A model generated the notes under the pieces. That model was not told the origin of the DNA. It did no database searches and saw only the letters and a list, made by a program, of their open reading frames with translations. Positions 8,937-19,647 of a stretch of 64,000 nucleotides of DNA are shown piece by piece; positions within the stretch are counted from its first letter, which is position 1, and every line of letters begins with the position of its first letter. Location of the stretch: positions 1-64,000 of the forward strand of contig NZ_JANXNX010000115.1 in assembly GCF_025353885.1 (NCBI RefSeq), read 5' to 3'. Made by a program: the position numbers and the translations under genes. The stretch is from Sphingomonas sp. (GTDB taxonomy: Bacteria; Pseudomonadota; Alphaproteobacteria; Sphingomonadales; Sphingomonadaceae).

Positions 8937-10737
8937 CCTGTGATTTCCTGTTCGCTTGCGCGCCATTGAGTTCGAGTCCGGCAAAGTCTCCGTCATCCCG
9001 CCACGCACGTAGGAGAGCGATGAAAGCGATCGGTCCGGCTCCATAAGGCGAATTGCGATCGGCAACCGACGAAGCGCGGCCTTCATTGTTGTAAAAGCCG
9101 GGCGTACATTGTTCGAGAAATGACCGCCGCGCGCCGCTCATACCCATGATGGTTTTAACCCATTGCGCTTCGGCTTCTGCCGTTGCTTCGATGGTCGTGA
9201 TCCCACGGTTTCGGCATTCTTCGATTACATGGGTGAGATGTTTAGACTGCTCGTCGAGCATATGTGGAAAGTTCACCGACATGCCCGATTGCGAATGGCT
9301 GATGACAAAACAGTTCGGAAATCCTCGAGTATGAAGGCCGTGCAATGAAATCATGCCATCGGCCCATTTATCATGAAGGGCTTGCCCACCGACACCGATG
9401 ACTTCAAATCCCGAACGCTTGGAAAAATCAGTCGACGTCTCGAACCCCGTCGCGAAGATCAAACAATCAACTGGATATTCGACGCCATCGACAACCAGCG
9501 CGTTTTCCGTGATCCGCTCGACCCCCTTGCCTTGGGTATCGACAAGCGTGACGTTGGGTCGATTGAAGCTCTGCAAATACTCGTCATGAAAACAGGGTCG
9601 TTTGCAGTAAAGACTGAACCACGGCTTGAGGGCTTGCGCCGTGCGAGGGTCGTCAACGATGTCATCAATTCTGGTACGAATACGTGCCATCGTCTCAAGA
9701 TCAGCCTGCTCGAGCAGAATACCTGGATCAGCGGTTGAGTCTGCCGCGAGCTTTTCCCGAACGGCGCGTGCTAGCACCGTCCATCCGTCGCCAACCAGAT
9801 CTTCGATATGCAAATCGCCCGTAAACTGAGCGGTAAAGCTTTCGATCCTCCGCTGTTGCCAACCGGGCTGCAAGCCTTCCGCCCAAGCGGCGTCCGTCGG
9901 AGCATTGTCGCGCGCGTCGACAGACGACGGCGTCCGCTGAAAAACCAGTAACTGCTTGGCAGACCGAGCAAGGGGAGGGACGCATTGGACAGCCGTGGCT
10001 CCCGTTCCGATGATCGCAACACGCTTGTCTGCAAGATTGACAAGTGGATCGGTCCCGCTTCCCCCCGTGTAATCATAATCCCAGCGACTGGTATGAAAGC
10101 TGTGACCTGTAAAGGTTTCGATGCCCGGAATTGCAGGCAATTTGGGCCGATTAAGCGGGCCAGTCGTCAATACGACAAACCGCGCCTTCATGTCGTCGTC
10201 GCGATCAGTCTGGACCCGCCAATATTGTTCCTGGGCATCCCAGGTCATGCGCGTCACCTGTGTCGAAAAGACAGCATTGTTGTAAAGGTCGTAATGTTCA
10301 GCAATGCGCCCACAATGCTGTCGAATTTCAGCTGCTTTCGAGTAGCGTTCGACCGGCATGTAGCCGGTTTCTTCGAGTAACGGGAAATAGATGTAGCTTT
10401 CGACGTCGCAGGCCGCCCCCGGATAGCGGTTCCAATACCAGGTCCCGCCGACGTCCCCGCCGACTTCGACGATCCGCACACTTGCAATTCCGGCCTCACG
10501 AAGTCGAGCGGCTGTCAGCAGACCGCCGAACCCCCCGCCGACGACGAGCACATCAACGGTATCGCTTAGCGGTTCGCGCGGTTGATACGACGAATAGGGA
10601 TCGGCGGCCAAATGCTCCAGACCGTCGGAGATGTTCCGATATTCACGGGCACTCGCGTGCTCCCTCCGCTTGCGCTCCTCTTCGTAGCGCGCGCGGAGGG
10701 CATTGTAGTCAGTCTTTGCGGTGTCGGCCTCGGCCAT
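8929..10737 (-). CDS. Flavin-containing, Baeyer-Villiger-type monooxygenase
   Basis: 602 aa; GGGFGGLLTAARLREAG, GTGATAVQ and the BVMO fingerprint FxGxxxHxxxW (FTGHSFHTSRW). Confidence 0.9.
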   Translation of the reverse strand: MAEADTAKTDYNALRARYEEERKRREHASAREYRNISDGLEHLAADPYSSYQPREPLSDTVDVLVVGGGFGGLLTAARLREAGIASVRIVEVGGDVGGTWYWNRYPGAACDVESYIYFPLLEETGYMPVERYSKAAEIRQHCGRIAEHYDLYNNAVFSTQVTRMTWDAQEQYWRVQTDRDDDMKARFVVLTTGPLNRPKLPAIPGIETFTGHSFHTSRWDYDYTGGSGTDPLVNLADKRVAIIGTGATAVQCVPPLARSAKQLLVFQRTPSSVDARDNAPTDAAWAEGLQPGWQQRRIESFTAQFTGDLHIEDLVGDGWTVLARAVREKLAADSTADPGILLEQADLETMARIRTRIDDIVDDPRTAQALKPWFSLYCKRPCFHDEYLQSFNRPNVTLVDTQGKGVERITENALVVDGVEYPVDCLIFATGFETSTDFSKRSGFEVIGVGGQALHDKWADGMISLHGLHTRGFPNCFVISHSQSGMSVNFPHMLDEQSKHLTHVIEECRNRGITTIEATAEAEAQWVKTIMGMSGARRSFLEQCTPGFYNNEGRASSVADRNSPYGAGPIAFIALLRAWRDDGDFAGLELNGAQANRKSQDA

Positions 10738-10777
10738 TTATCGGTTCCATTTCAATCTCGTATCGGCCAAGTCTTGC

Positions 10778-13258
10778 TTAGAACGTCTTTCGCAAAGTTA
10801 CCCCGTATGTCCGAGGCTGCGTGATATAAGCGCTGTAGCTTCCCGACTGGGCCACCGTCGGAAATACCCCGATCAGCGAACGATCTTTCGTCAGATTGCG
10901 TGCCCAGACCATCACCTCGAGCTTGGAGAGCTTGTCGACAAAACCGGCGCTCGCATTCACATTGTTGATCCCCCACGTGGCGATGTTGGGAGGAGCAGTT
11001 TCGGTCAGGTAAGTATTGCTCGAATAATCATATTCGCCGCGGACATACGCGTTGAAGCGCTCGCCAAAGTCCTGAGAAATTGTCGCAGAAGCCGAAAAGC
11101 TCCATTTTGCAATGCCTGCCGGCTTTGTTCCCGAAAGGTCGCGGGATGGTGGAATGCGACCCGTGACCGGGTTCACCGGGCAGCGCGCGGTGTCATAAAC
11201 ATAGCAAGGGGCTGCCGTGAACGAGTCATATTTGGGATCGAGGTAAGTAACAGCGCCGGTCAGCGCGAGCCAGCGAACAGGAGCGTAGGCGGTATCAACC
11301 TCAAATCCGCGTACAGACTGTTTCCCGGCATTGACCAGATTATAGGCTACACCGTCGTAGGCGTTGGACTGAAATCCTTTGATGCTCTGCTTGAAGACTG
11401 CAAGATTGAAATAACCACCTTGAAACTTCGCCTTTAGACCCGCTTCGTAAACTTGCACATTTTCGGGATTGACCGTTCGACCCAACCCCTGCGCATTCGG
11501 CGGACGCGTGTTCTCGGTCAAATTGACCGCGCCCGCTTTCCAGCCTGTCGAATAGCTGACGTAGGCATTGACGAATCCAAGATCATAAGCAGCGCGAGCG
11601 GCATAAGTGACCTTGTCGCCTTTCAGAATACCGGACTCGTTTGCGTTGGGATAATTCACAGGGGCGTGGTTGGCGGTATCCCCAAAGAAGAATTGCAGAC
11701 CACCAAGCCCTCCAAAAGCGTTCACTGGCGCTCCCAAAAAGGCAAGGTTTGGAACATTCTGCAAATTCAATGACGAGAAGGGATCGTTCAACACGATATT
11801 GGCGGTCGAACGCTTGCGGTCATTAAGATAAGCGAGCCCCCCGGTCAGGGTCAGGCGATCGGTGACTTTATATTCGGCCTGGCCGAATATCGAATAAGAC
11901 CGCTGATATAGCTTGAACTGTTCCGAAATTCCCTGTCCTGCCTGGAAATAGGTGGATCCTGGAACAATGCTGGCGTTCAGGGGGATCCCAGCAAAGCCAC
12001 CGCGCTGGATAGTTTCGAGTTGTCGGATGGCGCCGCCGCTGAGCGCGTCGGCATAAGCGCGAATATCGCGACCGTAAGTAATGGCATCTGCGGAACTGAG
12101 CTTTTCATCCTGATAAAATCCACCGATCAGCCAGCTCAACGGGCCTTTTCCGTTGGACGCAAGCCTGAATTCCTGAGTGAACGTCTTTATTCTTATTGCG
12201 TCGGCGCGATTGGCGAGGTCGGCTCCGCTGAAATCGACGTCCTCGCGCGTTTGGTTTTCCTGATCCCGATAGGCCGTGATCGATGTCAGCTTTGCAAATC
12301 CAACATCGAGATCGACCTGTCCCGAGATACCCTCACCGCGCACACGATTTACCGGATCCGTATTCGCGTTGACATTGCGGTCGAAAATCCTGGCAGGATC
12401 GCTGATGCCCTTGCCCAGGCCGGCTGGAGGCGCTGCGCCGATAAACTGTGTAGCCGGGCCATTAAATATCTGGCCGACCCCGCAACAACGCTCTTTTATC
12501 AGGTTATAGTCCGCAATGACGCGAACCGAGAGCGTCGATGTCGGCTGCCACAAGACGTCGCCACGGAGCGACCAGCGATTGCGGTCGTTCTGCTTGCCGC
12601 CCGTCGTCAAGTTGTGAAGATAACCGTCCCGCTCATTGACAGTACCCGACACGCGAACCGCAAGCGTTTCGCTGATCGGTCCCGTGAACGTTCCGCGCGT
12701 CTGGATGAGGCCATAATTTCCAATGCTGGCTTCGGCCTTTCCGCCGAATTCAAACTGTGGCTTGCGCGTGACGATGCTGATCGCGCCGGCCGACACGTTT
12801 TTGCCGAAAAGCGTTGACTGGGGTCCGCGCAAGACCTCGATGCGTTCGACTTCAGGAAGGTCGTCAAGAGCCGCCGAACTGCGCGAGCGGTACACGCCAT
12901 CGATGAAAACGCCGACCGATGATTCAATGCCCGGATTGCCATTGCCGTTGCCAAAGCCGCGGATGATGAAGTTGGTCTGACCGACTGTATTGAATTGTGA
13001 GACCTTCAGCGACGGCACAACCGACTGGAGATCGATCAAATCTCGAATCTGGGCCTTTTCAAGCGTCGCCTGACTTGTGACCGAAACCGAAATTGGAACG
13101 TCCTGCAGCGTCTGTTCGCGCTTCGTGGCGGTAACGATGATATCTTCTGAGTCGCGCGCCGTGTCCGATGGTGGCGGGGCGGTCGAACTCTGGGCCAACA
13201 CTGGTGTGCTGACAGCTAGCGCAATTAGCGATACGCCCAATAGAACTGTGCCTTGCAT
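10778..13258 (-). CDS. TonB-dependent receptor
   Basis: 826 aa; signal peptide, SEDIIVTATKREQTLQDVPISVSV TonB box/plug, barrel, C-terminal TYGVTLRKTF. Confidence 0.93.
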   Translation of the reverse strand: MQGTVLLGVSLIALAVSTPVLAQSSTAPPPSDTARDSEDIIVTATKREQTLQDVPISVSVTSQATLEKAQIRDLIDLQSVVPSLKVSQFNTVGQTNFIIRGFGNGNGNPGIESSVGVFIDGVYRSRSSAALDDLPEVERIEVLRGPQSTLFGKNVSAGAISIVTRKPQFEFGGKAEASIGNYGLIQTRGTFTGPISETLAVRVSGTVNERDGYLHNLTTGGKQNDRNRWSLRGDVLWQPTSTLSVRVIADYNLIKERCCGVGQIFNGPATQFIGAAPPAGLGKGISDPARIFDRNVNANTDPVNRVRGEGISGQVDLDVGFAKLTSITAYRDQENQTREDVDFSGADLANRADAIRIKTFTQEFRLASNGKGPLSWLIGGFYQDEKLSSADAITYGRDIRAYADALSGGAIRQLETIQRGGFAGIPLNASIVPGSTYFQAGQGISEQFKLYQRSYSIFGQAEYKVTDRLTLTGGLAYLNDRKRSTANIVLNDPFSSLNLQNVPNLAFLGAPVNAFGGLGGLQFFFGDTANHAPVNYPNANESGILKGDKVTYAARAAYDLGFVNAYVSYSTGWKAGAVNLTENTRPPNAQGLGRTVNPENVQVYEAGLKAKFQGGYFNLAVFKQSIKGFQSNAYDGVAYNLVNAGKQSVRGFEVDTAYAPVRWLALTGAVTYLDPKYDSFTAAPCYVYDTARCPVNPVTGRIPPSRDLSGTKPAGIAKWSFSASATISQDFGERFNAYVRGEYDYSSNTYLTETAPPNIATWGINNVNASAGFVDKLSKLEVMVWARNLTKDRSLIGVFPTVAQSGSYSAYITQPRTYGVTLRKTF

Positions 13259-13300
13259 GTCTCTCTCCCTGTCGGTCCGGTTATCCGGTCTCGATTCAAT

Positions 13301-13344
13301 TTTTAGTGCAAACTATATTTTAGTGCAACCTAGAATCTTTCTAG
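13301..13344. promoter_or_regulatory. Candidate operator region: direct repeats TTTTAGTGCAAMCTA (17-bp period) and palindrome CTAGA-ATCTT-TCTAG
   Basis: Copies at 13301-13315 and 13318-13332; palindrome 13330-13344; between divergent TBDR and tetR genes. Confidence 0.45.
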
Positions 13345-13393
13345 TGGATTTGATTGCGTTGGGGCAGGATGCCTGTTTTAGACGATCACCGGA

Positions 13394-14029
13394 TTGGAGA
13401 TGGCTTTGTCGGACAGCGTACAGCCCGCCGTCGCGGCGAAAATCACCAAGGGTGTTTCTCGCAGCTTGAAATCTGCCGGAAAGCGCGATGCTATCATTCG
13501 CGCCGCGATTGAAATCATCAACGAAAAGAGTTTCGCGCTTGCGACCATGACCGAAATTGCCGGTAGCTTGGGAATGCGCGACGCCGCGCTTTATTATTAT
13601 TTTTCGGACAAGCAAACACTCGTTTTTGCGTGCCATGTGCGTTCGCTAGAACGATTTGAAGCTTTGCTCGCCGGCGTGGCGCACTCGAACGGCAGCGGTC
13701 TTGTAAAACTTCGGCAATTCATCAAGCACATGTTGGTCGATTCTGCAAAAAATGGACCTCAGCTGTATTTCGGCGACCACTCCTATTTGGATGCAGCAAA
13801 CCGGCAGACAATCGATACCTGGGCGGCACGCCTTACCGCTGGCCTTGAGCGTTTTATTATTGACGGAATAGAGGACGGCTCGGTGGTAGAATGCGAAACC
13901 GCGATGGTGGTTCAACTTCTTCTTGGGACACTGATCTGGCTGGCCAAATGGGTTCCTGCCGACATAACCGTTGACCGGCTAATGTCTTCAATTTCGGCGT
14001 TTGGTTTTCATGGTCTGGAAACTCGATAA
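13394..14029 (+). CDS. TetR/AcrR family transcriptional regulator
   Basis: HTH TMTEIAGSLGMRDAALYYYFSDKQTLV. Confidence 0.88.
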   Translation: MEMALSDSVQPAVAAKITKGVSRSLKSAGKRDAIIRAAIEIINEKSFALATMTEIAGSLGMRDAALYYYFSDKQTLVFACHVRSLERFEALLAGVAHSNGSGLVKLRQFIKHMLVDSAKNGPQLYFGDHSYLDAANRQTIDTWAARLTAGLERFIIDGIEDGSVVECETAMVVQLLLGTLIWLAKWVPADITVDRLMSSISAFGFHGLETR

Positions 14030-14308
14030 GGCGAAGGTTTTGGAGAATGTGTGGGCCCGGCCAACGGGTCGTTACGTTTGCCAACGCATCGCGATAGACT
14101 TTACGGATAAGGACGATTATGACCGATTTTGAGCAGCAAGGAATGCTGGAGAACCGAAGGTGAAGCCCATTCCGATTGCCTCCCCCGCGCGGCTGCGCAC
14201 GTCACACCCAAATCCGATCGGCAAGTGCTTACTGATCATTGGTGGTGCTTCTGATAATGCAAGGATGTGCACCGGACACGGGTATTTTATGAACGCAGGC
14301 TGCTGTCG

Positions 14309-15169
14309 ATGAAAGTCGAACGGGCCTTGGCGGTCGGCGCGACGCTGGGGGAGGGGCCTGCATGGATACGCGGGGCGCTGTGGTTCGTGGATATCAAGGG
14401 GCAGTTGATCCATTGCTTCGATCCCGCGAGCGGCGCGCATCGCCAATGGGTCACCCCCGAACAGGTTGGCTGGGTCTTGCCGTCAGTGAATGACGGGATG
14501 ATCGTCGGTCTGCAGAGCGGTTTGCATCGGTTTGATCCGCGGACCGAAACGTTCACGCATTTGCATGATCCTGAGCCCGACAATCCGGGCAATCGCCTCA
14601 ACGACGGTACGACCGACGCGCAGGGGCGGCTGTGGTTCGGCAGCATGGACGATGGTCATGTCGACAAGACTGGTCGCCTGTATTCCCACAACGCTGGAAC
14701 CGTCGCCGACACCGGCCTGCCGCCAGTCCCTATCACCAACGGACCTGCGATTAGTGCCGACGCGCGAACGCTTTACCACACCGACACGCTCGCCAAGATC
14801 ATCTGGCGGGTTCCCATCCAAGACGACGGTGCGCTGGGACGGGCAGAACCGCACATTAAAATCGAGGATGGTGCCGGATATCCAGACGGATCGGTCCTCG
14901 ATGCCGAGAATTGCCTATGGACGGGCCTCTATGGCGGATGGGGCATTCGTCGCTACGATCCGGCGGGTGCACTCATCCAGACCGTTCGATTGCCGGTCTC
15001 CAACGTGACTAAGATGGCATTCGGTGGGCCGGACTTGCGCGTTGCCTATGTAACGACAGCGCGCCAAGGGCTGAACGCGCAGGCTTTGGCCGAGCAACCT
15101 ATGGCGGGCGATGTGTTCACCTTTGAGGCAGGGGTTGCCGGGGTCGCGCTCGCCGACGCGAATATTTAA
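14309..15169 (+). CDS. SMP-30/gluconolactonase/LRE family protein (sugar lactonase)
   Basis: LGEGPAWIRGALWFVDIKG, NRLNDGTTDAQGRLWFGSMD, GAGYPDGSVLDAENCLWTGLYGG motifs. Confidence 0.9.
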   Translation: MKVERALAVGATLGEGPAWIRGALWFVDIKGQLIHCFDPASGAHRQWVTPEQVGWVLPSVNDGMIVGLQSGLHRFDPRTETFTHLHDPEPDNPGNRLNDGTTDAQGRLWFGSMDDGHVDKTGRLYSHNAGTVADTGLPPVPITNGPAISADARTLYHTDTLAKIIWRVPIQDDGALGRAEPHIKIEDGAGYPDGSVLDAENCLWTGLYGGWGIRRYDPAGALIQTVRLPVSNVTKMAFGGPDLRVAYVTTARQGLNAQALAEQPMAGDVFTFEAGVAGVALADANI

Positions 15170-15195
15170 AAAAACGATAATCAAGGGAGAGCGAA

Positions 15196-16614
15196 ATGGC
15201 GACTGCCGACCAACACGGATCTGCACCCGAAACGGACAACATCGGATTCATCGCGGCAATCGTGGCTGTGGCGACGATTGGAGGGCTGTTGTTCGGCTAT
15301 GACAGTGGCGCAGTGAATGGAACGCAGGACGGATTGCGGGCGGCGTTCGCGCTCAGCGATGGTGGCCTTGGCTTCACCGTCGGATCGCTGTTGATCGGTT
15401 GCTTTATCGGGGCATTCTTTGCCGGCACGCTGGCCGACTCGATGGGGCGGCGCAATGTGATGCGCCTTGCCGCAATTCTCTTTCTGATCGGTGCGCTGAC
15501 CCAGGGCTTTGCACATGCCCACCCTCTGTTCGTCGTCGCGCGCATCTGCGGCGGTATCGCGGTCGGTGCGGCCAGCGTATTGTCGCCCGCTTATATTTCC
15601 GAGGTCGCGCCCGCCAACATTCGCGGGCGCATGACAACGGTCCAGCAGATAATGATCATCACGGGGCTGACCGCAGCGTTCGTGGTGAACTATTTCCTGA
15701 CCCAGGCGGCGGGTGCGTCGACAAGCCCATTCTGGTTGGGCATCGCCGCCTGGCGCTGGATGTACCTGATGCAGGCGATCCCGGCGTTGGTATTCCTCGT
15801 TGCCCTGTATTTCATTCCTGAAAGCCCTCGGTTCCTGGTTTCGAAGGGGCGGAATGAACAGGCCTTGATCGTGCTGGCAAAGCTGTTCGGCCCTGCTGCA
15901 GCCGCTCCCAAGCTCGACGAGATTCGGGCGAGTTTTTCGGTCGACCACCGGCCCCGGCTGTCCGACGTCCTGGCGCCGGGAACCCTATTGCGACCCATTG
16001 TCTGGGCCGGGTTATTGCTGGCGGTTTTCCAGCAGCTGGTCGGTATCAACGTCATTTTCTATTATGGTTCGACGTTATGGCAGGCGGCCGGATTTTCGGA
16101 ATCGCAAGCGCTGATGACCAATATCATCTCGGGTAGCGTGTCGATCGTCGCATGTTTCGTTACGGTCGGCCTGGTCGACAAGATCGGTCGCAAGCCTTTG
16201 CTGCTGATCGGTTCGGCCGGGATGGCGATTACGCTGTTCACGATGGTTTATGCTTTTTCCACCGGCACCCTTATCGACGGAAAGCTGACGCTACCGGGCA
16301 ATATGGGCCAGGTCGCCGTGGCTGCGGCGCTGACCTATTCGGTGATGTTCAACGTCAGCTGGGGCCCGGTAATGTGGGTAATGCTGGGTGAAATGTTCCC
16401 GAACCAGTTGCGCGGGTCGGCGCTGGCGGTTTGCGGTTTTGCCCAGTGGTTCGCCAACTACCTCGTTGCCCAATCCTTTCCGATCATGCTCGGCAGTATC
16501 GGACTGGCCAAAAGCTATGCCTTTTATGCGGTCTGCGCGACGATCAGCTTTTTCCTGGTCCAGAAGTTCATTCAGGAGACCAAGGGCAAGGAACTGGAAG
16601 CGATGGAAGGCTAA
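15196..16614 (+). CDS. Sugar porter family MFS transporter
   Basis: GGLLFGYDSGAVNG, PESPRFLVSKGR, VGINVIFYYGSTLW sugar porter motifs. Confidence 0.92.
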   Translation: MATADQHGSAPETDNIGFIAAIVAVATIGGLLFGYDSGAVNGTQDGLRAAFALSDGGLGFTVGSLLIGCFIGAFFAGTLADSMGRRNVMRLAAILFLIGALTQGFAHAHPLFVVARICGGIAVGAASVLSPAYISEVAPANIRGRMTTVQQIMIITGLTAAFVVNYFLTQAAGASTSPFWLGIAAWRWMYLMQAIPALVFLVALYFIPESPRFLVSKGRNEQALIVLAKLFGPAAAAPKLDEIRASFSVDHRPRLSDVLAPGTLLRPIVWAGLLLAVFQQLVGINVIFYYGSTLWQAAGFSESQALMTNIISGSVSIVACFVTVGLVDKIGRKPLLLIGSAGMAITLFTMVYAFSTGTLIDGKLTLPGNMGQVAVAAALTYSVMFNVSWGPVMWVMLGEMFPNQLRGSALAVCGFAQWFANYLVAQSFPIMLGSIGLAKSYAFYAVCATISFFLVQKFIQETKGKELEAMEG

Positions 16615-16764
16615 CACACAACGTCCCCACGCGTCACGTCGCAGTGGGCGGCGTGACGCGGCGTCGGACCGGCGGCGGCAACCTATCGGATCAGCAGGTG
16701 TCTATGCGGTAGAAAGGGGGCGATTGTATGAGTAATCAAGCCAGAAAAGGTCCCGATATTTTGC

Positions 16765-17607
16765 CTAGAAGTCCAGCTCGATAACCGAACGCGTGTCTTC
16801 CATCGCCAGATGAACCAACTCCCGCATGGCTGCCCCCGCGCCGTCCGCATCCCCCGCAGCGATGCTTTCATAAACTCGCGCGTGATCGGGAATTGGGTCA
16901 CGCGGAAGCACGCGCATACGCTGCTTGAACTGCGTGGTCCAGTTGACGGCGGCACCGATCGACGCACTCAAAACGATCATCGCATCGTTTCTGGTCGCAT
17001 ATAGGATTGCGGTGTGAAATTCCCGGTCGGCCATGCGTCCATTCTCGGTAGCCAAAGTAAACTCGTGCATCCCGGCCAGGGCGTCGCGCATCCGCGCCAA
17101 ATCTTCCTGGTCTCGGCGCGCGGCAGCCATACTGGCCGCCGCCGGCTCGATGATGGACCGGACTTCGAACAGGCTGCGGATAAGACGCGCATCGGGTTCG
17201 CCCGTAAAGGCCCAGGTCAGGACGTCAGGGTCCAGCAAATTCCAGCGATCCCGAGGCAGGACGCGCGTTCCCGCCTTCGGGCGGCTGTGCACCAGGCCCT
17301 TGGCGGTCAGCACCTGAATGGCCTCGCGATAGGCGCAGCGGGACACGTCGAGTTCCTCGGCAAAAGCGATTTCGCCCGACAATGTGTCACCGGGTTTGTA
17401 GATGCCCGAAAGGATCGCAATCCCGATCTTGTTGGCAATCGCGCCTCTCAGGCGCCGACCGGTGGGGCGCGGTGCCAATACGGCCTGTGATGGAGTCAAC
17501 AATGCTGCGGCTTTTCCCGGAAAATTAGAAACCGACTTTGGCAACGCATCCTTCATAAGCCTGTGTATCATGCAGGCGGGGCAGGGGGAACCTTGCGGCA
17601 TAACCAC
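16765..17607 (-). CDS. GntR family regulator, FadR subfamily
   Basis: N-terminal wHTH (GDTLSGEIAFAEELDVSRCAYREAIQVLTAKGLV) plus FCD-type C-terminal domain. Confidence 0.9.
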   Translation of the reverse strand: MVMPQGSPCPACMIHRLMKDALPKSVSNFPGKAAALLTPSQAVLAPRPTGRRLRGAIANKIGIAILSGIYKPGDTLSGEIAFAEELDVSRCAYREAIQVLTAKGLVHSRPKAGTRVLPRDRWNLLDPDVLTWAFTGEPDARLIRSLFEVRSIIEPAAASMAAARRDQEDLARMRDALAGMHEFTLATENGRMADREFHTAILYATRNDAMIVLSASIGAAVNWTTQFKQRMRVLPRDPIPDHARVYESIAAGDADGAGAAMRELVHLAMEDTRSVIELDF

Positions 17608-17664
17608 ATATGCTGAAACGATTTTCGCGGCGGGATAGGCGAGGACGGAAGACGCGCGTTCCGG

Positions 17665-19461
17665 TCAGTGACTGTCGCGAGGCAGGCCGGCGGTCTGGGC
17701 AACGCGCTGGTACTTCTCCGCTCCCTCCAGGATCGCGCCGCTTTCCAACTGGCCGACGACCGAGCGCTGAATTTCCTGCCACGGCGTCTGCGACTTCGGA
17801 TAGGCATAGCCGCCCGCATCGACCAAAGCGCGGCGGCGTTCGGCAAGTTCTGCTGCGGTTATGAGCACGTCGACGGTGCAGCGCCGGAGGTCGACCCGCA
17901 CCCGGTCGCCGGTCCGCAGCAGGGCAAGCCCGCCCATCGCCGCTGCCTCTGGGCTGGCATTGAGGATCGATGGCGAGCCCGATGTGCCCGACTGCCGACC
18001 GTCCCCGATGCACGGCAGCGCGTCAACGCCCTCGCGGATCAGATAGCTGGGCGGGCGCATGTTCACGACTTCTGCCGCGCCGGGATATCCGATCGGTCCG
18101 GCCCCCCGCATAAACAGCAAATTATCGTCGGTGATCGCCAGCGCGGGGTCGTCGATGCGGCGATGATAGTCCTCGGGACCGTCGAACACTACGGCAGGCC
18201 CCTCGAACGCCTCGGGATCGTCGGGGTTCGACAAATAACGCTCGCGGAATTCAGGGCTGATCACGCTGGTTTTCATGATCGCGGAATCGAACAGATTACC
18301 CCGCAGCACGATGAACCCGGCGTCCCTCATCAGGGGCGCTGCGAAAGGCCGAATGACCTGGTCGTTCTCGATGGTGGCGTCGCGGCAATTTTCGCCGATG
18401 GTCTTGCCATTGGCGGTGATCGCACCTTCACGGATTAGCCCTTGCTTCATCAGTGCGGCTACCACCGCAGGCACGCCCCCGGCCCGGTAGAAATCCTCGC
18501 CCAGATATTCGCCAGCCGGTTGCAAGTTGACCATCAGCGGCACCTTGTGGCCATAATCCTGCCAGTCATCGAGCGTCAGGTCGGCACCGACGTGACGGGC
18601 AATCGCGGCCAGGTGAATGGGCGCATTGGTCGATCCGCCGATGGCCGAATTGACAACGATGGCATTAAGGAAAGCGTCGCGCGTCATGATGTCCGAGGGC
18701 TTCAGGTCCTCCGCGACCATCTCGACGATGCGCCGACCGCTATGATAGGCGGCCTCCTGGCGGTCGCGATATGGCGCGGGAATTGCCGCCGATCCCGGCA
18801 GCGACATGCCCAGCGCCTCGGCCAGGCTGTTCATCGTCGTGGCGGTGCCCATCGTATTGCAATAACCGGTCGATGGTGCCGAACTCGCCACCAGCTTGAT
18901 GAAACCGGCATCGTCGATCTCGCCTGTCGCCAACATCTGCCGCGCCTTCCAGACGATCGTGCCCGACCCGGTGCGCTCGCCCTTGTGCCAGCCATTGAGC
19001 ATCGGGCCGACCGACAACGCGATGGCGGGGATGTTGACCGTCGCGGCGGCCATCAGGCACGCCGGCGTCGTCTTGTCGCAGCCGATCGTCAGCACCACGC
19101 CATCCAGCGGATACCCGTACAGCACCTCGACCAGCCCAAGGTATGACAGGTTGCGATCCAGCCCGGCGGTCGGGCGCTTGCCGGTTTCCTGGATCGGGTG
19201 GACCGGGAATTCAAGCGGCACGCCACCCATCTCGCGGATGCCGTCGCGAATGCGTTCGGCGAGCACAAGATGATGACGGTTGCACGGGCTGAGATCGCTG
19301 CCCGTCTGGGCGATGCCGATGATCGGCCGCCCCGAACGCAGTTCGTCCATGCTGATGCCGAAGTTCAGGTAACGTTCCAGGTACAGCGCCGTCATGTCGA
19401 TGTTGTCGGGATTATCGAACCACGCGCGTGATCGAAGCGTAAGCACTGGTCTGTCGTTCAT
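17665..19461 (-). CDS. IlvD/Edd family sugar-acid dehydratase (probably pentonate or related aldonate)
   Basis: 598 aa; [75 protein letters not shown]. Confidence 0.9.
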   Translation of the reverse strand: MNDRPVLTLRSRAWFDNPDNIDMTALYLERYLNFGISMDELRSGRPIIGIAQTGSDLSPCNRHHLVLAERIRDGIREMGGVPLEFPVHPIQETGKRPTAGLDRNLSYLGLVEVLYGYPLDGVVLTIGCDKTTPACLMAAATVNIPAIALSVGPMLNGWHKGERTGSGTIVWKARQMLATGEIDDAGFIKLVASSAPSTGYCNTMGTATTMNSLAEALGMSLPGSAAIPAPYRDRQEAAYHSGRRIVEMVAEDLKPSDIMTRDAFLNAIVVNSAIGGSTNAPIHLAAIARHVGADLTLDDWQDYGHKVPLMVNLQPAGEYLGEDFYRAGGVPAVVAALMKQGLIREGAITANGKTIGENCRDATIENDQVIRPFAAPLMRDAGFIVLRGNLFDSAIMKTSVISPEFRERYLSNPDDPEAFEGPAVVFDGPEDYHRRIDDPALAITDDNLLFMRGAGPIGYPGAAEVVNMRPPSYLIREGVDALPCIGDGRQSGTSGSPSILNASPEAAAMGGLALLRTGDRVRVDLRRCTVDVLITAAELAERRRALVDAGGYAYPKSQTPWQEIQRSVVGQLESGAILEGAEKYQRVAQTAGLPRDSH

Positions 19462-19547
19462 CTTGGTGTTCCGTCAGCAAGCGATTGAAAGGTAGATCAT
19501 GACACGGACATAGGGATTGCCGGGGTCATTCGGCGACAATCGAATTA

Positions 19548-19565
19548 CGGACTTTATATAGTCCG
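19548..19565. promoter_or_regulatory. Inverted repeat CGGACT-TTATAT-AGTCCG, candidate GntR operator upstream of the dehydratase
   Basis: Perfect 6-bp arms with AT-rich spacer about 85 bp upstream of the dehydratase start. Confidence 0.45.
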
Positions 19566-19647
19566 ACAAATGAAAGCATGGCAAGTCATCGATAAGCGAC
19601 ACAATCGGCCGAGTGACACCAGTCCGCGGACGGCATAAGGGCGCATT

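Noticed and set aside
14030-14308. Possible degraded gene between the TetR and SMP-30 genes
   Set aside because: Short frames only (e.g. 14117-14446 minus) with no recognisable similarity; cannot be distinguished from ordinary intergenic DNA.
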